From Candidatus Cibiobacter qucibialis (GTDB lineage Bacteria > Bacillota > Clostridia > Oscillospirales > Ruminococcaceae), in the NCBI GenBank assembly GCA_004000625.1, contig SAUS01000052.1, positions 1-18,838 on the forward strand: DNA of 18,838 bases. Direction: 5' to 3'. The translations under genes and the position numbers were made by a program. The notes below the pieces were generated by a model. It had not been told where the DNA came from. It ran no database searches and was given only the letters and a program-made list of their open reading frames with translations. The first letter of the stretch is position 1. Each line of letters starts with the position of its first letter. This document shows positions 1 to 7,290 of the stretch, piece after piece.

Positions 1-104
1 GCGGCGCTCACCTTTGCAGCATCCAGTATTATCTGCGCTTTTGGCTTAGCAGCTGCCGTACCTCGCTCGCCGTATCGGCACTTAGAATTATGCGGTATTG
101 CCTT
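1..104 (+). repeat. Partial copy of dispersed MITE-like repeat (copy 1, right part)
   Basis: Bases 1-104 match 12095-12198 with only a few substitutions, so this is the right-hand part of the same element, cut by the window edge. It ends at the same conserved terminal sequence (GCGGTATTGCCTT) as the complete copy, and the flanking sequences then diverge. Confidence 0.9.
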
Positions 105-132
105 TGTTTTCAGATATACCTTAATACATAGA

Positions 133-159
133 ATAGCACGCGCGGGCCGCGTGTGCTAT
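133..159 (-). terminator. Hairpin downstream of mutS2, probable terminator
   Basis: Bases 133-144 pair with 148-159 (12 bp including one G-U) around a 3-nt loop. It lies about 75 nt beyond the mutS2 stop codon. The sequence after it in the minus direction is only moderately T-rich, so intrinsic termination is likely but not certain. Confidence 0.45.
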
Positions 160-234
160 AGATAAATGCGGGAAAATGTACTAGATTATTTCACAGCGTA
201 CCCGTTTTTGTTCAATTTTGAAGCAAATCCGCCG

Positions 235-2610
235 TTATTTCAGTTCCACAACGGTCACGCCGCTCTCGCCCTCACCATAGCGGCCAAGGCGGAAGGATTT
301 AACCCCGCGGTGGGTGCGCAGGTGCTTTTGGATGGCGTTGCGCAGCGCGCCGGTGCCGTTGCCGTGGATGATATACACGGTGTTCTGGTTGCTGAGCATG
401 GCGTGGTCCAAAAAGCGGTCCACTTCGGCCAGGGCTTCCTCCACGGTGTAGCCCAGCAGGTTCAGCTCCATGCTGGACTTGCGGTCATGGTTCAGCTCCA
501 CGCGGGTGCGGGTGCGCGGCGGTTCCTGCTTTTGGGTGCGCTTATCCATCTTATCGGGGGCGCACAGGCCGGTCAGGGGGACCTTAGTTTTCAAAATACC
601 GGCGCGCACTTCCACCATGCCGTTTTTGTCCGGGCGGGAAAGCACCACGGCGTGCTGGTCCAGCTCCGCGATCACGACCTCCTGGCCGGGCTTGACCTCT
701 TTCAGCGGTACAAACTGGCGCTTGGGCTGCTTTTTCTCGGTACAGTTCAGCAGCTGCTCTGTATCCTTGCGGGCAATTTCGCGGGCGCGCACAGCACGGG
801 CGGCGGCGTTGGTCTTTTCATCTTTCTGGATGCGGCGCAGCTCGTCCGTCAGGGCATATGCCTGGTTCTGCACATCCTGCATCAGCTCATGGGCTTTGCG
901 GCGGGTGGCTTCCAGCTCTTCCTCGCCCTGTTTGATCAGGGCATCACGCTTTTTCTCGGCGCTTTCCAGGGCATGCTCTGCTTCATAGCGGGCCTTTTCG
1001 GCTTCGTCCTCAGCGGCTTTCAGCTGCAGCTTCAAATCATCCAGCTGGGCCAGAACGCTGTCCAGCCGCTTATCATCGTTGGACATATGATTACGGGCGG
1101 CATCGATGACGCTTTCCGGAATGCCCAGCTTGGCACTGATGAGGAACGCGTTGGACTTACCGGGCACACCCACGCTGAGCTTGTAGGTGGGGGCCAGGCT
1201 TTCCACATCAAACTCACAGCTGGCGTTCACCACGCCAGGGGTTTCCAGCGCGTAAATTTTCAGCTCGGCGTAGTGGGTGGTGGCCATCAGCAGGGTGCCC
1301 TGCTTACGCAGCCTTTCCAGAATGCTGACGGCCAGCGCCGCGCCCTCTGCCGGGTCGGTACCGGCACCAAGTTCGTCGATCAGGGTCAGGGTATCGGGGC
1401 CGGCCAGCTCCAGAATGCCGGTGATCCGCTTCATATGGCCGGAGAAGGTGGACAGGCTCTGTTCAATGCTCTGTTCATCGCCGATATCCACCAGGTATTC
1501 ATCAAAATGGCAGACGGTACTGCTTTCGTGCGCCGGGATCAAAAAGCCGTGCTGGGCCATCGCGTTCAGCAGGCCGGCCGTTTTGATGCTGACGGTTTTG
1601 CCGCCGGTGTTGGGGCCGGTGATGACAAGGGTATCATATTTTTCGCCCAGGGCAATATCCACGGGCACGACCTTTTTCTTGTCGATCAGCGGGTGGCGGG
1701 CTTTTTTCAGTGCAAAGCGGCAGCTATCGTTCACCTGCGGCATAAAGGCGTTCTGCTCCACCGCAAGGCGGGCTTTGGCCAGCAGCAGGTCAATTTGCAG
1801 CATAGCGTCATAGCTGTAGCTGAACTGCGGCTCCAGCGATGCCACCTGGCCGGAGAACGCTGTCAGAATGCGGGTGATTTCCTCCTGCTCTTGGGCGTGC
1901 AGCTGCATAATGCGGGCGTTGGCTTCCACCACAGCGGTGGGCTCCACAAACACGGTGGAGCCAGTGGAGGAAACATCGTGGATGACGCCGCCGACTTCGC
2001 CGCGGTACTCGGCACGAACCGGCACAACATAGCGGCCGTTGCGGATGGAAACCACAGCATCCTGCAAAAATTTGTTGGTGGTAGAGTTTTTGATGATGGC
2101 ATCCAGCTTGGTGCGGATGCTGTCCTCCGTCGCGCGGATCTTGCGGCGCAGGTCGCGCAGGGTAACGGAGGCGGTATCGGCCATTTCTTCCGGCGAAATG
2201 ATGCACTCGCCGATCTGCTTTTCCAGCACCGGCTGAGGAGCCAGGGCAAAGAACAGGTCATCGGTGGGCAGCATATCGTGGTCGGTCAGGCCGTACCACT
2301 GGGCCAGGCCGGAAAAATTGCGCAGCGCTGCAACAATTTCCAGCAGCTCGCCCATCGAAAGAATGCCGCCCTTGGCCGCATGGGCCACCACGCGGCGCAC
2401 TTCATGCACAGCGCCAAAGCGCGGGCTGCCGTTTTTCAGCAGCAGGGCGTTGATGGCGTTGGTCTGGGCCAGGGCGTAGCGCTCCTCCTCCGTTGTGGCA
2501 AACGGCTCAATGGCGCGCATCATCTCTTTGGTTTCCGCACAGGTGCACAACTGCACCGCACGGGCAATAATTTTATCCAGTTCCAGGGTTGTACGGTAGG
2601 AAACGTCCAT
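235..2610 (-). CDS. mutS2: Endonuclease MutS2 / ribosome-rescue ATPase
   Basis: A 791-aa MutS2, the usual full length. Residues 1-320 are the MutS-like core and clamp. The ATPase has Walker A GPNTGGKT (332-339) and Walker B LTLIDELGAGTDP (408-420). A charged coiled coil spans about 515-620, a KOW-like segment about 633-685 and a Smr domain 713-791 with HGNGTGALR (749-757). Family members are implicated in suppressing recombination and in splitting collided ribosomes (established for Bacillus MutS2). The Smr motif that is usually LDLRG reads LNLLG here (716-720), so nuclease activity may be absent. The start ATG is preceded by AGGAGT at a longish 13-nt spacing. It lies 73 nt after recO and is probably the last gene of the run. 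Family identity is certain; the cellular role is inferred. Confidence 0.97.
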   Translation of the reverse strand: MDVSYRTTLELDKIIARAVQLCTCAETKEMMRAIEPFATTEEERYALAQTNAINALLLKNGSPRFGAVHEVRRVVAHAAKGGILSMGELLEIVAALRNFSGLAQWYGLTDHDMLPTDDLFFALAPQPVLEKQIGECIISPEEMADTASVTLRDLRRKIRATEDSIRTKLDAIIKNSTTNKFLQDAVVSIRNGRYVVPVRAEYRGEVGGVIHDVSSTGSTVFVEPTAVVEANARIMQLHAQEQEEITRILTAFSGQVASLEPQFSYSYDAMLQIDLLLAKARLAVEQNAFMPQVNDSCRFALKKARHPLIDKKKVVPVDIALGEKYDTLVITGPNTGGKTVSIKTAGLLNAMAQHGFLIPAHESSTVCHFDEYLVDIGDEQSIEQSLSTFSGHMKRITGILELAGPDTLTLIDELGAGTDPAEGAALAVSILERLRKQGTLLMATTHYAELKIYALETPGVVNASCEFDVESLAPTYKLSVGVPGKSNAFLISAKLGIPESVIDAARNHMSNDDKRLDSVLAQLDDLKLQLKAAEDEAEKARYEAEHALESAEKKRDALIKQGEEELEATRRKAHELMQDVQNQAYALTDELRRIQKDEKTNAAARAVRAREIARKDTEQLLNCTEKKQPKRQFVPLKEVKPGQEVVIAELDQHAVVLSRPDKNGMVEVRAGILKTKVPLTGLCAPDKMDKRTQKQEPPRTRTRVELNHDRKSSMELNLLGYTVEEALAEVDRFLDHAMLSNQNTVYIIHGNGTGALRNAIQKHLRTHRGVKSFRLGRYGEGESGVTVVELK

Positions 2611-2683
2611 AGATAAATTGGTTACTCCTGTTGGGTCAGATGGGTCAAAAATCTTATTTTATCGTATCATCTATCGTGCACGG

Positions 2684-3427
2684 TTATTCCAGCACACCGT
2701 GCAAAAATTCAAGGCTTTTGGGCTGATAGTCCAGGTGAGCCGCCACGTACTGTTCACACACACGGCCCAGGCGGCGCTGGCTTTGGTCTGTCAGGGTAAA
2801 GTTGAACAGTTTGGCATCCTCTGCCAAACAGATATGCCGCAGCGCATACAGTGCACCGGGGTCCAGGTTGGGGGCGCGGTGCTCTTTGGCGGCGCAGTCG
2901 GCGCACAGCAGACGGCCCGCTACCGGATCCAGGTAAAAATCACAGCCGTCATACCGGGCGCATACATCGCAGGCCAGCACCCCCGGCATGTATCCCGCCT
3001 GGGTCATGGTGCGCATTTCATAGATGGCTTTCAGCTGGCGCAGCGGGCGTTTTTGCTCAGCGGTCATGTACAGGGTGTTCAGCAGCAGGCGCAGGCAGTC
3101 CGCCGATTCCGGCGGCTCCGGCGCCAGCGTGATGGTCAGCTCCGAAAGATAGGCTGCCAGGGCGGTGCCTTCCACGGTTTTGCTTAACCCGTGGAACACC
3201 TTGCTGACAGCGGCGCTGTCAATAAAATTGGTTTTGCGGCCCAGTGTAATGGCAAATTCTGAATAACAGAAAAGCCCGCAGGCACTGAACAGCTTGTTTT
3301 TCAGCCGCAGGCTGCCGCGGGCGGATGCTGACAGCACCCCGTTACCCGGTGTCAGCACTGTCAGGATCTGGTCGGCTTCGCCCACCCGGACCGCACGCAG
3401 GACAAGCCCCATTGTGTTGATCTGCAT
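2684..3427 (-). CDS. recO: DNA repair protein RecO
   Basis: A 247-aa RecO. It loads RecA onto SSB-coated single-stranded DNA together with RecR in the RecFOR pathway (family knowledge). Seen here: the N-terminal OB-fold (about 1-80, beginning MGLVLRAVRVGEADQ), a helical C-terminal part, and a zinc-finger-like set C153-x2-C156 and C175-x2-C178 with the LDPVAGRLLC context typical of Gram-positive RecO. The start at 3427 has GGGGGA upstream; an internal Met at residue 6 is a possible alternative. Its first 86 bases overlap the 3' part of the yqzL-like ORF in another frame, suggesting translational coupling. recO after era (with yqzL between) is the conserved Firmicutes order. Confidence 0.95.
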   Translation of the reverse strand: MQINTMGLVLRAVRVGEADQILTVLTPGNGVLSASARGSLRLKNKLFSACGLFCYSEFAITLGRKTNFIDSAAVSKVFHGLSKTVEGTALAAYLSELTITLAPEPPESADCLRLLLNTLYMTAEQKRPLRQLKAIYEMRTMTQAGYMPGVLACDVCARYDGCDFYLDPVAGRLLCADCAAKEHRAPNLDPGALYALRHICLAEDAKLFNFTLTDQSQRRLGRVCEQYVAAHLDYQPKSLEFLHGVLE

Positions 3428-3557
3428 TGTTTTCCCCCGTGGTTATGCCCTGCGGCGCAGTGCTGCGGTAATCAAGGTAGTCATAAATACTGCCGCTGGC
3501 AGCAAATTTCTGCCACTGTGCGGCGCGGATTCCGTCGGTTTCAGCATTTCCTGGCAT
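3342..3557 (-). CDS. YqzL-like small protein between era and recO
   Basis: A 71-aa ORF with a strong ribosome binding site (AAAGGGGGCGGG) about 10 nt before its ATG. Residues 15-32 read QWQKFAASGSIYDYLDYR, resembling the W-x-F-x2-(T/S)G-x-I-x2-YL core of the YqzL family, whose Bacillus gene lies between era and recO exactly as here. Function is unknown in the family. From about residue 44 the frame runs through the first 86 bases of recO, giving a low-complexity, proline/glycine-rich tail that is probably not conserved. The core resemblance, position and ribosome binding site support a real gene; the matching was from memory, not a search. Confidence 0.6.
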   Translation of the reverse strand: MPGNAETDGIRAAQWQKFAASGSIYDYLDYRSTAPQGITTGENNADQHNGACPACGPGGRSRPDPDSADTG

Positions 3558-3619
3558 GATGGCCCGCCCCCTTTACGGATTAGCTTGCCACCATCATACC
3601 GATCCATGCGTGGAAAAGT

Positions 3620-3641
3620 TGTCCAACCGTGTGGTTGGACA
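3620..3641 (-). terminator. Hairpin just downstream of era
   Basis: TGTCCAACC (3620-3628) pairs perfectly with GGTTGGACA (3633-3641) around a 4-nt loop. It lies 24 nt beyond the era stop and is followed in the minus direction by ACTTTTCC. The short T run suggests a partial terminator or an RNA-stabilising hairpin between era and the yqzL-like/recO pair. Confidence 0.5.
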
Positions 3642-3664
3642 GGGTTCGCGCAGTCTCCCCGCTG

Positions 3665-4582
3665 TTACGGCTTGGCAAAACCGAGGTTATCCAGCAGGCG
3701 ATCGTTATCGCGCCAGTCCTCGCGCACCTTTACCCAGCATTGCAGGTTCACGCGGGCGCCCAGCAGTTCCTCGCAGTCCATGCGGGCGGCGGAGGCAATC
3801 TTTTTCAGCATCTGGCCGCCCTTGCCAATGATCATTCCCTTATGGCTCTTGCGCTCGCAGCAAATCTCCACGCTGATGTCGATCAAATCGCTGTCCGGGC
3901 GTTCTTTGAAGCTTTCCACCGTAACAGCAATGCCGTGGGGGATTTCTTCCCGCATGAACAGCAGGGCTTTTTCACGCACCAGCTCGGCCACCAGCTCTTT
4001 TTCCGGCATATCGGTAAAAGCGTCGTCGTCAAAGTAATGCGGGCCGGGGTTGGCGTACCGCTTCAGCAGCGGGAACAATTCCTCACAGCCGGTGCCATCC
4101 TTGGCGGAAACGGTGACGATCGCATCAAAAATATCGAACTCTTCCACCTGCTTTTTGCGGGCTTCCAGCGCAGCAAAATCATTCAGCAGGTCCACCTTGT
4201 TGATGACCGCGATCGCCGGGCCTGCTTTACGCAGGGCTTCCACCATGCCAAGCTCGGATTCGGTAAACTCACCGGTAGGCTCAAACAGCATCAGGGTCAC
4301 ATCCACATCCTTCAGGCTGGCGGCTGCGGTCTGGGTCATGCGGGAATCCAGCCGGTTGCGCGGCTTATGGATGCCGGGGGTATCCAGCAGCACATACTGT
4401 ACCGGTCCCTTGGTGATAATGCCGGTAATACGGTTGCGGGTCGTTTGTGCCTTTTGGGTCACGATGGCAACTTTTTCGCCAACCAGGTGGTTGGTCAGGC
4501 TGGATTTGCCCACGTTGGGGCGGCCCACAAGGGCCACAAACACGCTGGAGGGCATTTCAGGTTCATTGTGGTTCTTCTGCAT
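3665..4582 (-). CDS. era: GTPase Era
   Basis: A 305-aa Era, which binds the 3' end of 16S rRNA and helps 30S subunit maturation. G1 is GRPNVGKS (20-27), the switch TTRNR lies at 47-51, G3 DTPG at 67-70, G4 NKVD at 128-131 and G5 SAK at 159-161. The C-terminal KH domain has GKGG at 253-256. The reading frame is open to a TTG at 4600, but the ATG at 4582 is preferred because it has AGAAGG about 5 nt upstream and gives the normal length. It follows dgkA at 87 nt; the cytidine deaminase gene often found between them is absent. Membership of the ybeY/era maturation group fits the neighbourhood. Confidence 0.97.
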   Translation of the reverse strand: MQKNHNEPEMPSSVFVALVGRPNVGKSSLTNHLVGEKVAIVTQKAQTTRNRITGIITKGPVQYVLLDTPGIHKPRNRLDSRMTQTAAASLKDVDVTLMLFEPTGEFTESELGMVEALRKAGPAIAVINKVDLLNDFAALEARKKQVEEFDIFDAIVTVSAKDGTGCEELFPLLKRYANPGPHYFDDDAFTDMPEKELVAELVREKALLFMREEIPHGIAVTVESFKERPDSDLIDISVEICCERKSHKGMIIGKGGQMLKKIASAARMDCEELLGARVNLQCWVKVREDWRDNDRLLDNLGFAKP

Positions 4583-4624
4583 TCGTACCTTCTCTTTCAA
4601 TCTGCTGCAATCTGCGGGCTATTT

Positions 4625-4669
4625 GGCCCGGTTGGGTTCACCCGTACTGCACAGTTGGGCAGCCGGGCC
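4625..4669 (-). other. Structured spacer immediately after the dgkA stop codon
   Basis: In the minus-strand RNA, GGCCCGG directly after the dgkA stop pairs with CCGGGCC 31 nt later. Inside are two short hairpins, CTGC/GCAG and GGG-TGAA-CCC, giving a compact three-way-junction-like fold. No T-run follows, so it is more likely a processing or stability element than a terminator. This is manual folding only. Confidence 0.35.
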
Positions 4670-5200
4670 TTATTTTTCTTCGGTTTTATTTTCTTTTGGG
4701 GTTTTGACCTGTTCCTGCTTGCCAAGGCGGAAGGTGAACAGGTAGGCCGGCACCAGCGAAAGCACCCAAAGCGCCGTGCTGAGCGGCGTTGTCGTCACGC
4801 TGGTCCAGATGGCGTTCAGAGCAGCCGCGTTGCCAAACAGGCAGATGCCCACGACCACCGCACCAAACGCTGTGACCAGCACGCCTCCAGCCGCCATATC
4901 TTTTGCGGCACCGGCGCTCCACCAGTGGGTGGTATCCGGCTTATCCACAGCGCGCTCCACGGCGGAATTCATCAGCTCCATGCCAAGCATCATAAACACG
5001 CAGATGGCCAGCAGCGCCACGCCGGTGGCGTCAATGTGCGCCATGTGCGCCGCGGCAAATACATACAGTGCCGCACACAGGTGGAAGCGGAAGTTGCGTT
5101 CCTCCAAAACAGCTGCGCAGATGCCGTGCCATGCGTAAACAAAGCCGTGCCCAAACCGGGCAAGGTCCGTCAGCATGCGATTCTTTTTCTTGGGCTTCAT
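4670..5200 (-). CDS. dgkA: Diacylglycerol/undecaprenol kinase, DgkA family
   Basis: A 176-aa small membrane kinase of the DgkA family; Gram-positive members phosphorylate undecaprenol to recycle the cell-wall lipid carrier. The family signature MELMNSAVERAVD is at 74-86 (compare ELxNTAIExVVD) and AKDMAAGGVL at 99-108. Hydrophobic helices lie at about 40-56, 60-76 and 102-123. It is longer than Bacillus DgkA (about 123 aa): an extra hydrophobic segment (about 141-157) and a charged tail rich in K and E follow. The ATG is 7 nt after the ybeY stop without a clear Shine-Dalgarno, so translation is probably coupled to ybeY. Confidence 0.93.
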   Translation of the reverse strand: MKPKKKNRMLTDLARFGHGFVYAWHGICAAVLEERNFRFHLCAALYVFAAAHMAHIDATGVALLAICVFMMLGMELMNSAVERAVDKPDTTHWWSAGAAKDMAAGGVLVTAFGAVVVGICLFGNAAALNAIWTSVTTTPLSTALWVLSLVPAYLFTFRLGKQEQVKTPKENKTEEK

Positions 5201-5207
5201 GTACAGC

Positions 5208-5708
5208 TCACACTTCGTCGTTGGTATAGCTGACGGTGCGCGGCAGGCCCAGCTGCATCAGAACAGCTTCCTCTTTTTCGCGCATACGTACCGCTTCCAG
5301 CCCGCTGGATTCATGGTCATAGCCCAGCAGGTGCAGCATGGAATGTACCGTCAGATAGGCAACTTCGCGCTGCAGGCTGTGGCCGTACAGTTCGGCCTGT
5401 TCCATGGCGCGCTCCATAGAAATCACGATATCGCCCAGAATCTTGCAGCCGTTGTCCTCGTCGATATCATACTCCCCGTTTTCTGCCATGGGGAAGCTGA
5501 GCACATCGGTGGGGGCATCCTTATCCCGGTACTGCTTGTTCAGCTCGTGGATGCGGGCGTTATCCACAAAGGTCACGCTGATCTCTGCCGGGCCGTCAAA
5601 CTTTTCGTATTCCAGCACCGCATTGCAGCTGCGGCGGATCAGGATGCGAAGCCCCGAAGGAACTTTGACCGCGTTCTGCTCATTGGTGATCAATACTTTG
5701 TTAGACAT
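5208..5708 (-). CDS. ybeY: Endoribonuclease YbeY (rRNA maturation factor)
   Basis: A 166-aa YbeY/UPF0054 protein. The family is a metal-dependent RNase needed for 16S 3'-end maturation and ribosome quality control. The zinc-binding motif H-x3-H-x5-H is present as HSMLHLLGYDH (H122, H126, H132), and the conserved TDVLSFP lies at 67-73. The start has CAGGAGG 11 nt upstream. It sits between phoH and dgkA, the usual Firmicutes neighbours; the membrane HD hydrolase gene yqfF, often found between phoH and ybeY, is absent. Confidence 0.97.
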   Translation of the reverse strand: MSNKVLITNEQNAVKVPSGLRILIRRSCNAVLEYEKFDGPAEISVTFVDNARIHELNKQYRDKDAPTDVLSFPMAENGEYDIDEDNGCKILGDIVISMERAMEQAELYGHSLQREVAYLTVHSMLHLLGYDHESSGLEAVRMREKEEAVLMQLGLPRTVSYTNDEV

Positions 5709-5739
5709 AGGAAATCTGCCTCCTGACTGTGCTTTTGTT

Positions 5740-5757
5740 CGGTGCCGTTGGGCACCG
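5740..5757 (-). other. Perfect 7-bp hairpin between phoH and ybeY
   Basis: CGGTGCC (5740-5746) pairs with GGCACCG (5751-5757), loop of 4. The minus-direction flank is not T-rich, so it does not look like an intrinsic terminator. It may be a processing site or a stabiliser for the ybeY part of the message. Confidence 0.4.
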
Positions 5758-5791
5758 TTTATAAATCATTTTTATTTTTATACTCTATCCG

Positions 5792-6787
5792 TTACGCATT
5801 TGCCGTTTCCGGCTTGGCCTGCGGGGCCCGCTTGGGCGGCTGGGCAGCACGCTCATAGGCTTTTACGATCTGCTGTACCAAGCGGTGGCGCACAACGTCC
5901 TTTTCGGTCAGGTAAACCTGCGCAATGCCGTCAATCCCCTTTAATATATGCAGGGCATCCACCAGGCCGCTTCGGGTCTTTTCCGGCAGGTCCACCTGGG
6001 TCACATCGCCCGTCACTACCACCTTGCTGCCCACGCCCATGCGGGTCAGGAACATCTTCATCTGTTCGGGGGTGGTGTTCTGGGCTTCATCCAGGATGAT
6101 AAAGGCATCGTCCAGCGTGCGGCCGCGCATGTAGGCCAGCGGGGCCACCTCAATGGCCTGCTTTTCTACCAGCTTCTGGAAGGTTTCCGCCCCCAGCAGG
6201 TCAAACAGGCCGTCATACAGCGGGCGCAGATAGGGGTCCACCTTATTTTGCAAATCGCCGGGCAGAAAGCCCAGCTTCTCCCCCGCTTCCACGGCGGGGC
6301 GGGTCAAAATAATGCGGCTGACGTCTTTTGACTTGAACGCCTTGACCGCCATGGCCACAGCCAGGTAGGTTTTGCCCGTACCGGCAGGCCCCACGCCAAA
6401 GGTGATGGAGTTGGCGCGGATGGCGGAGAGGTACTCTTTCTGGCCCAGCGTTTTGGGGTGGATGGGGCGGCCTTTGGCGGTAACGGCGACAAAATCATCG
6501 TTCAGTTCCCGCAGGCGCTTTTCCTCGCCGCCGCGGGCCAGGCTGATGCAGTAGCGCACTGTCTGTTCCTCCAGCGGGGTGTGGTTCTGCATCAGGGTCA
6601 CCATTCCGTCCACTGCATGCACAGCAGCTTCCACGTCTTTTGGCTCACCGGTAAACTTTAACAGGGAGCCGCGGCAGACCGCCGTGACGTGGAACTCATT
6701 TTCCAGCAGTTTTACGTTCTGGTCACAGTTGCCAAAAATGGCGGCGGCCAGTTCGATGCTGTCTAATTCGACTGATTTTTCGGCCAA
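5792..6787 (-). CDS. phoH: PhoH family ATPase
   Basis: A 331-aa PhoH/YqfE-like protein. Residues 1-100 form the N-terminal KH-like part; the P-loop ATPase has Walker A GPAGTGKT (133-140) and Walker B ILDEAQN (231-237), the DEAQ-type signature of PhoH proteins. Members are linked to RNA metabolism and are regularly encoded beside ybeY. The start is a TTG at 6787: it has a strong AGGAGG 7 nt upstream, and no in-frame ATG is near. The last 20 residues are a proline/alanine/lysine-rich tail. It appears to be the first gene of the minus-strand run. Confidence 0.95.
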   Translation of the reverse strand: MAEKSVELDSIELAAAIFGNCDQNVKLLENEFHVTAVCRGSLLKFTGEPKDVEAAVHAVDGMVTLMQNHTPLEEQTVRYCISLARGGEEKRLRELNDDFVAVTAKGRPIHPKTLGQKEYLSAIRANSITFGVGPAGTGKTYLAVAMAVKAFKSKDVSRIILTRPAVEAGEKLGFLPGDLQNKVDPYLRPLYDGLFDLLGAETFQKLVEKQAIEVAPLAYMRGRTLDDAFIILDEAQNTTPEQMKMFLTRMGVGSKVVVTGDVTQVDLPEKTRSGLVDALHILKGIDGIAQVYLTEKDVVRHRLVQQIVKAYERAAQPPKRAPQAKPETANA

Positions 6788-6903
6788 TATGGTACCTCCT
6801 GTGCAGCCAGGCGTCAGCCGCCGGGCCAGCCCGCACGCTTTTACGCCTGTTTTTGCAGTTTTTGTGGTAAAAGATTACAGATAGCCATAATCTTTCAATT
6901 TGA

Positions 6904-6912
6904 ATTATAGCA
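6904..6912 (-). promoter_or_regulatory. Extended -10 promoter upstream of phoH
   Basis: On the minus strand TG-C-TATAAT occupies 6912-6904, an extended -10 with a perfect TATAAT. No good -35 lies 16-17 nt upstream, as expected for extended -10 promoters. Transcription would start near 6897 and give a leader of about 110 nt before the phoH TTG. Confidence 0.6.
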
Positions 6913-6949
6913 CAGTTTTGTCGAAAATAAACTATGAATGTTGCACAAA

Positions 6950-6974
6950 ATTTTAACCTCCTGCATGTTAAAAT
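6950..6974 (-). other. A/T-rich inverted repeat with a GGAGG-containing loop
   Basis: ATTTTAAC (6950-6957) pairs perfectly with GTTAAAAT (6967-6974). In minus-strand RNA the 9-nt loop reads AUGCAGGAG and the hairpin is followed by UUUG. It lies between the two possible phoH promoters and could be an operator, a weak attenuator or part of the leader. No function is assigned. Confidence 0.35.
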
Positions 6975-6988
6975 CCACGCAGGGGATG

Positions 6989-7017
6989 ATTGTAACCTTT
7001 TTGGTTGTCATGAACAA
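6989..7017 (-). promoter_or_regulatory. Second possible promoter upstream of phoH
   Basis: Minus-strand TTGTTC (7017-7012), 17-nt spacer, TACAAT (6994-6989). The -10 lies within a 15-base stretch (6989-7003) that occurs again, exactly, at the -10 of the candidate small-RNA promoter at 13240-13254. Moderate strength; start would be near 6982. The rest of 6788-7102 holds the extended -10 promoter, the A/T inverted repeat and the tRNA promoter, and no supportable gene. Confidence 0.5.
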
Positions 7018-7063
7018 AAGTATCCCACCCAGAATATTTTTTCAACTTTTGCCCCATTTCCCC

Positions 7064-7091
7064 TTGACTTGTGCCAAAAATCCAGTATACT
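7064..7091 (+). promoter_or_regulatory. Promoter of the tRNA-Thr gene
   Basis: TTGACT (7064-7069), 16-nt spacer, TATACT (7086-7091). Transcription would start near 7098, just ahead of the tRNA 5' end at 7103. Confidence 0.75.
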
Positions 7092-7102
7092 ATTATTGTT
7101 GT

Positions 7103-7178
7103 GCTGGTGTGGCTCAGTTGGTAGAGCAGCTGATTCGTAATCAGCAGGTCGCCGGTTCAAGTCCGGCCACCAGCTCCA
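7103..7178 (+). tRNA. tRNA-Thr (anticodon CGT), CCA encoded
   Basis: A 76-nt cloverleaf. The acceptor GCTGGTG (7103-7109) pairs with CACCAGC (7168-7174), then discriminator T and encoded CCA (7176-7178). The D-arm is GCTC/GAGC. The anticodon stem GCTGA/TCAGC (7129-7133, 7141-7145) holds loop TTCGTAA with anticodon CGT at 7136-7138, which reads ACG. The T-arm GCCGG-TTCAAGT-CCGGC is intact. It is a single-gene unit with its own promoter and terminator. Confidence 0.97.
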
Positions 7179-7225
7179 TAAACCGCGCAGGGTTCCGTTT
7201 GGTAATCCTTCGCGGTTTATTTTTG
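7179..7225 (+). terminator. Intrinsic terminator of tRNA-Thr
   Basis: TAAACCGCG (7179-7187) pairs with CGCGGTTTA (7211-7219), with further partial pairing inside, followed by TTTTTGTGTTTT. It starts one base after the encoded CCA. Confidence 0.85.
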
Positions 7226-7244
7226 TGTTTTCTGTACAAGAATT

Positions 7245-7285
7245 CAAGCGCCCTGTTGTATTTTCCACAACAGGGCGCTTGTTTT
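7245..7285. terminator. 15-bp hairpin between convergent tRNA and membrane-protein gene
   Basis: CAAGCGCCCTGTTGT (7245-7259) pairs perfectly with ACAACAGGGCGCTTG (7267-7281). It lies 9 nt past the stop of the minus-strand membrane-protein gene, which it probably terminates. The plus side continues TTTTGTTG, so it may work in both directions. Confidence 0.75.
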
Positions 7286-7290
7286 GTTGA

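Noticed and set aside
166..2616. Plus-strand open frame of 816 codons antisense to mutS2.
   Set aside because: It is a by-product of GC-rich codon use. The minus-strand frame is unmistakably MutS2, and the plus frame has no family motifs.
6934..7140. Plus-strand ORFs running into the tRNA gene (6934-7140 and 6938-7420).
   Set aside because: They read through the tRNA promoter and tRNA body and have no protein-like features.
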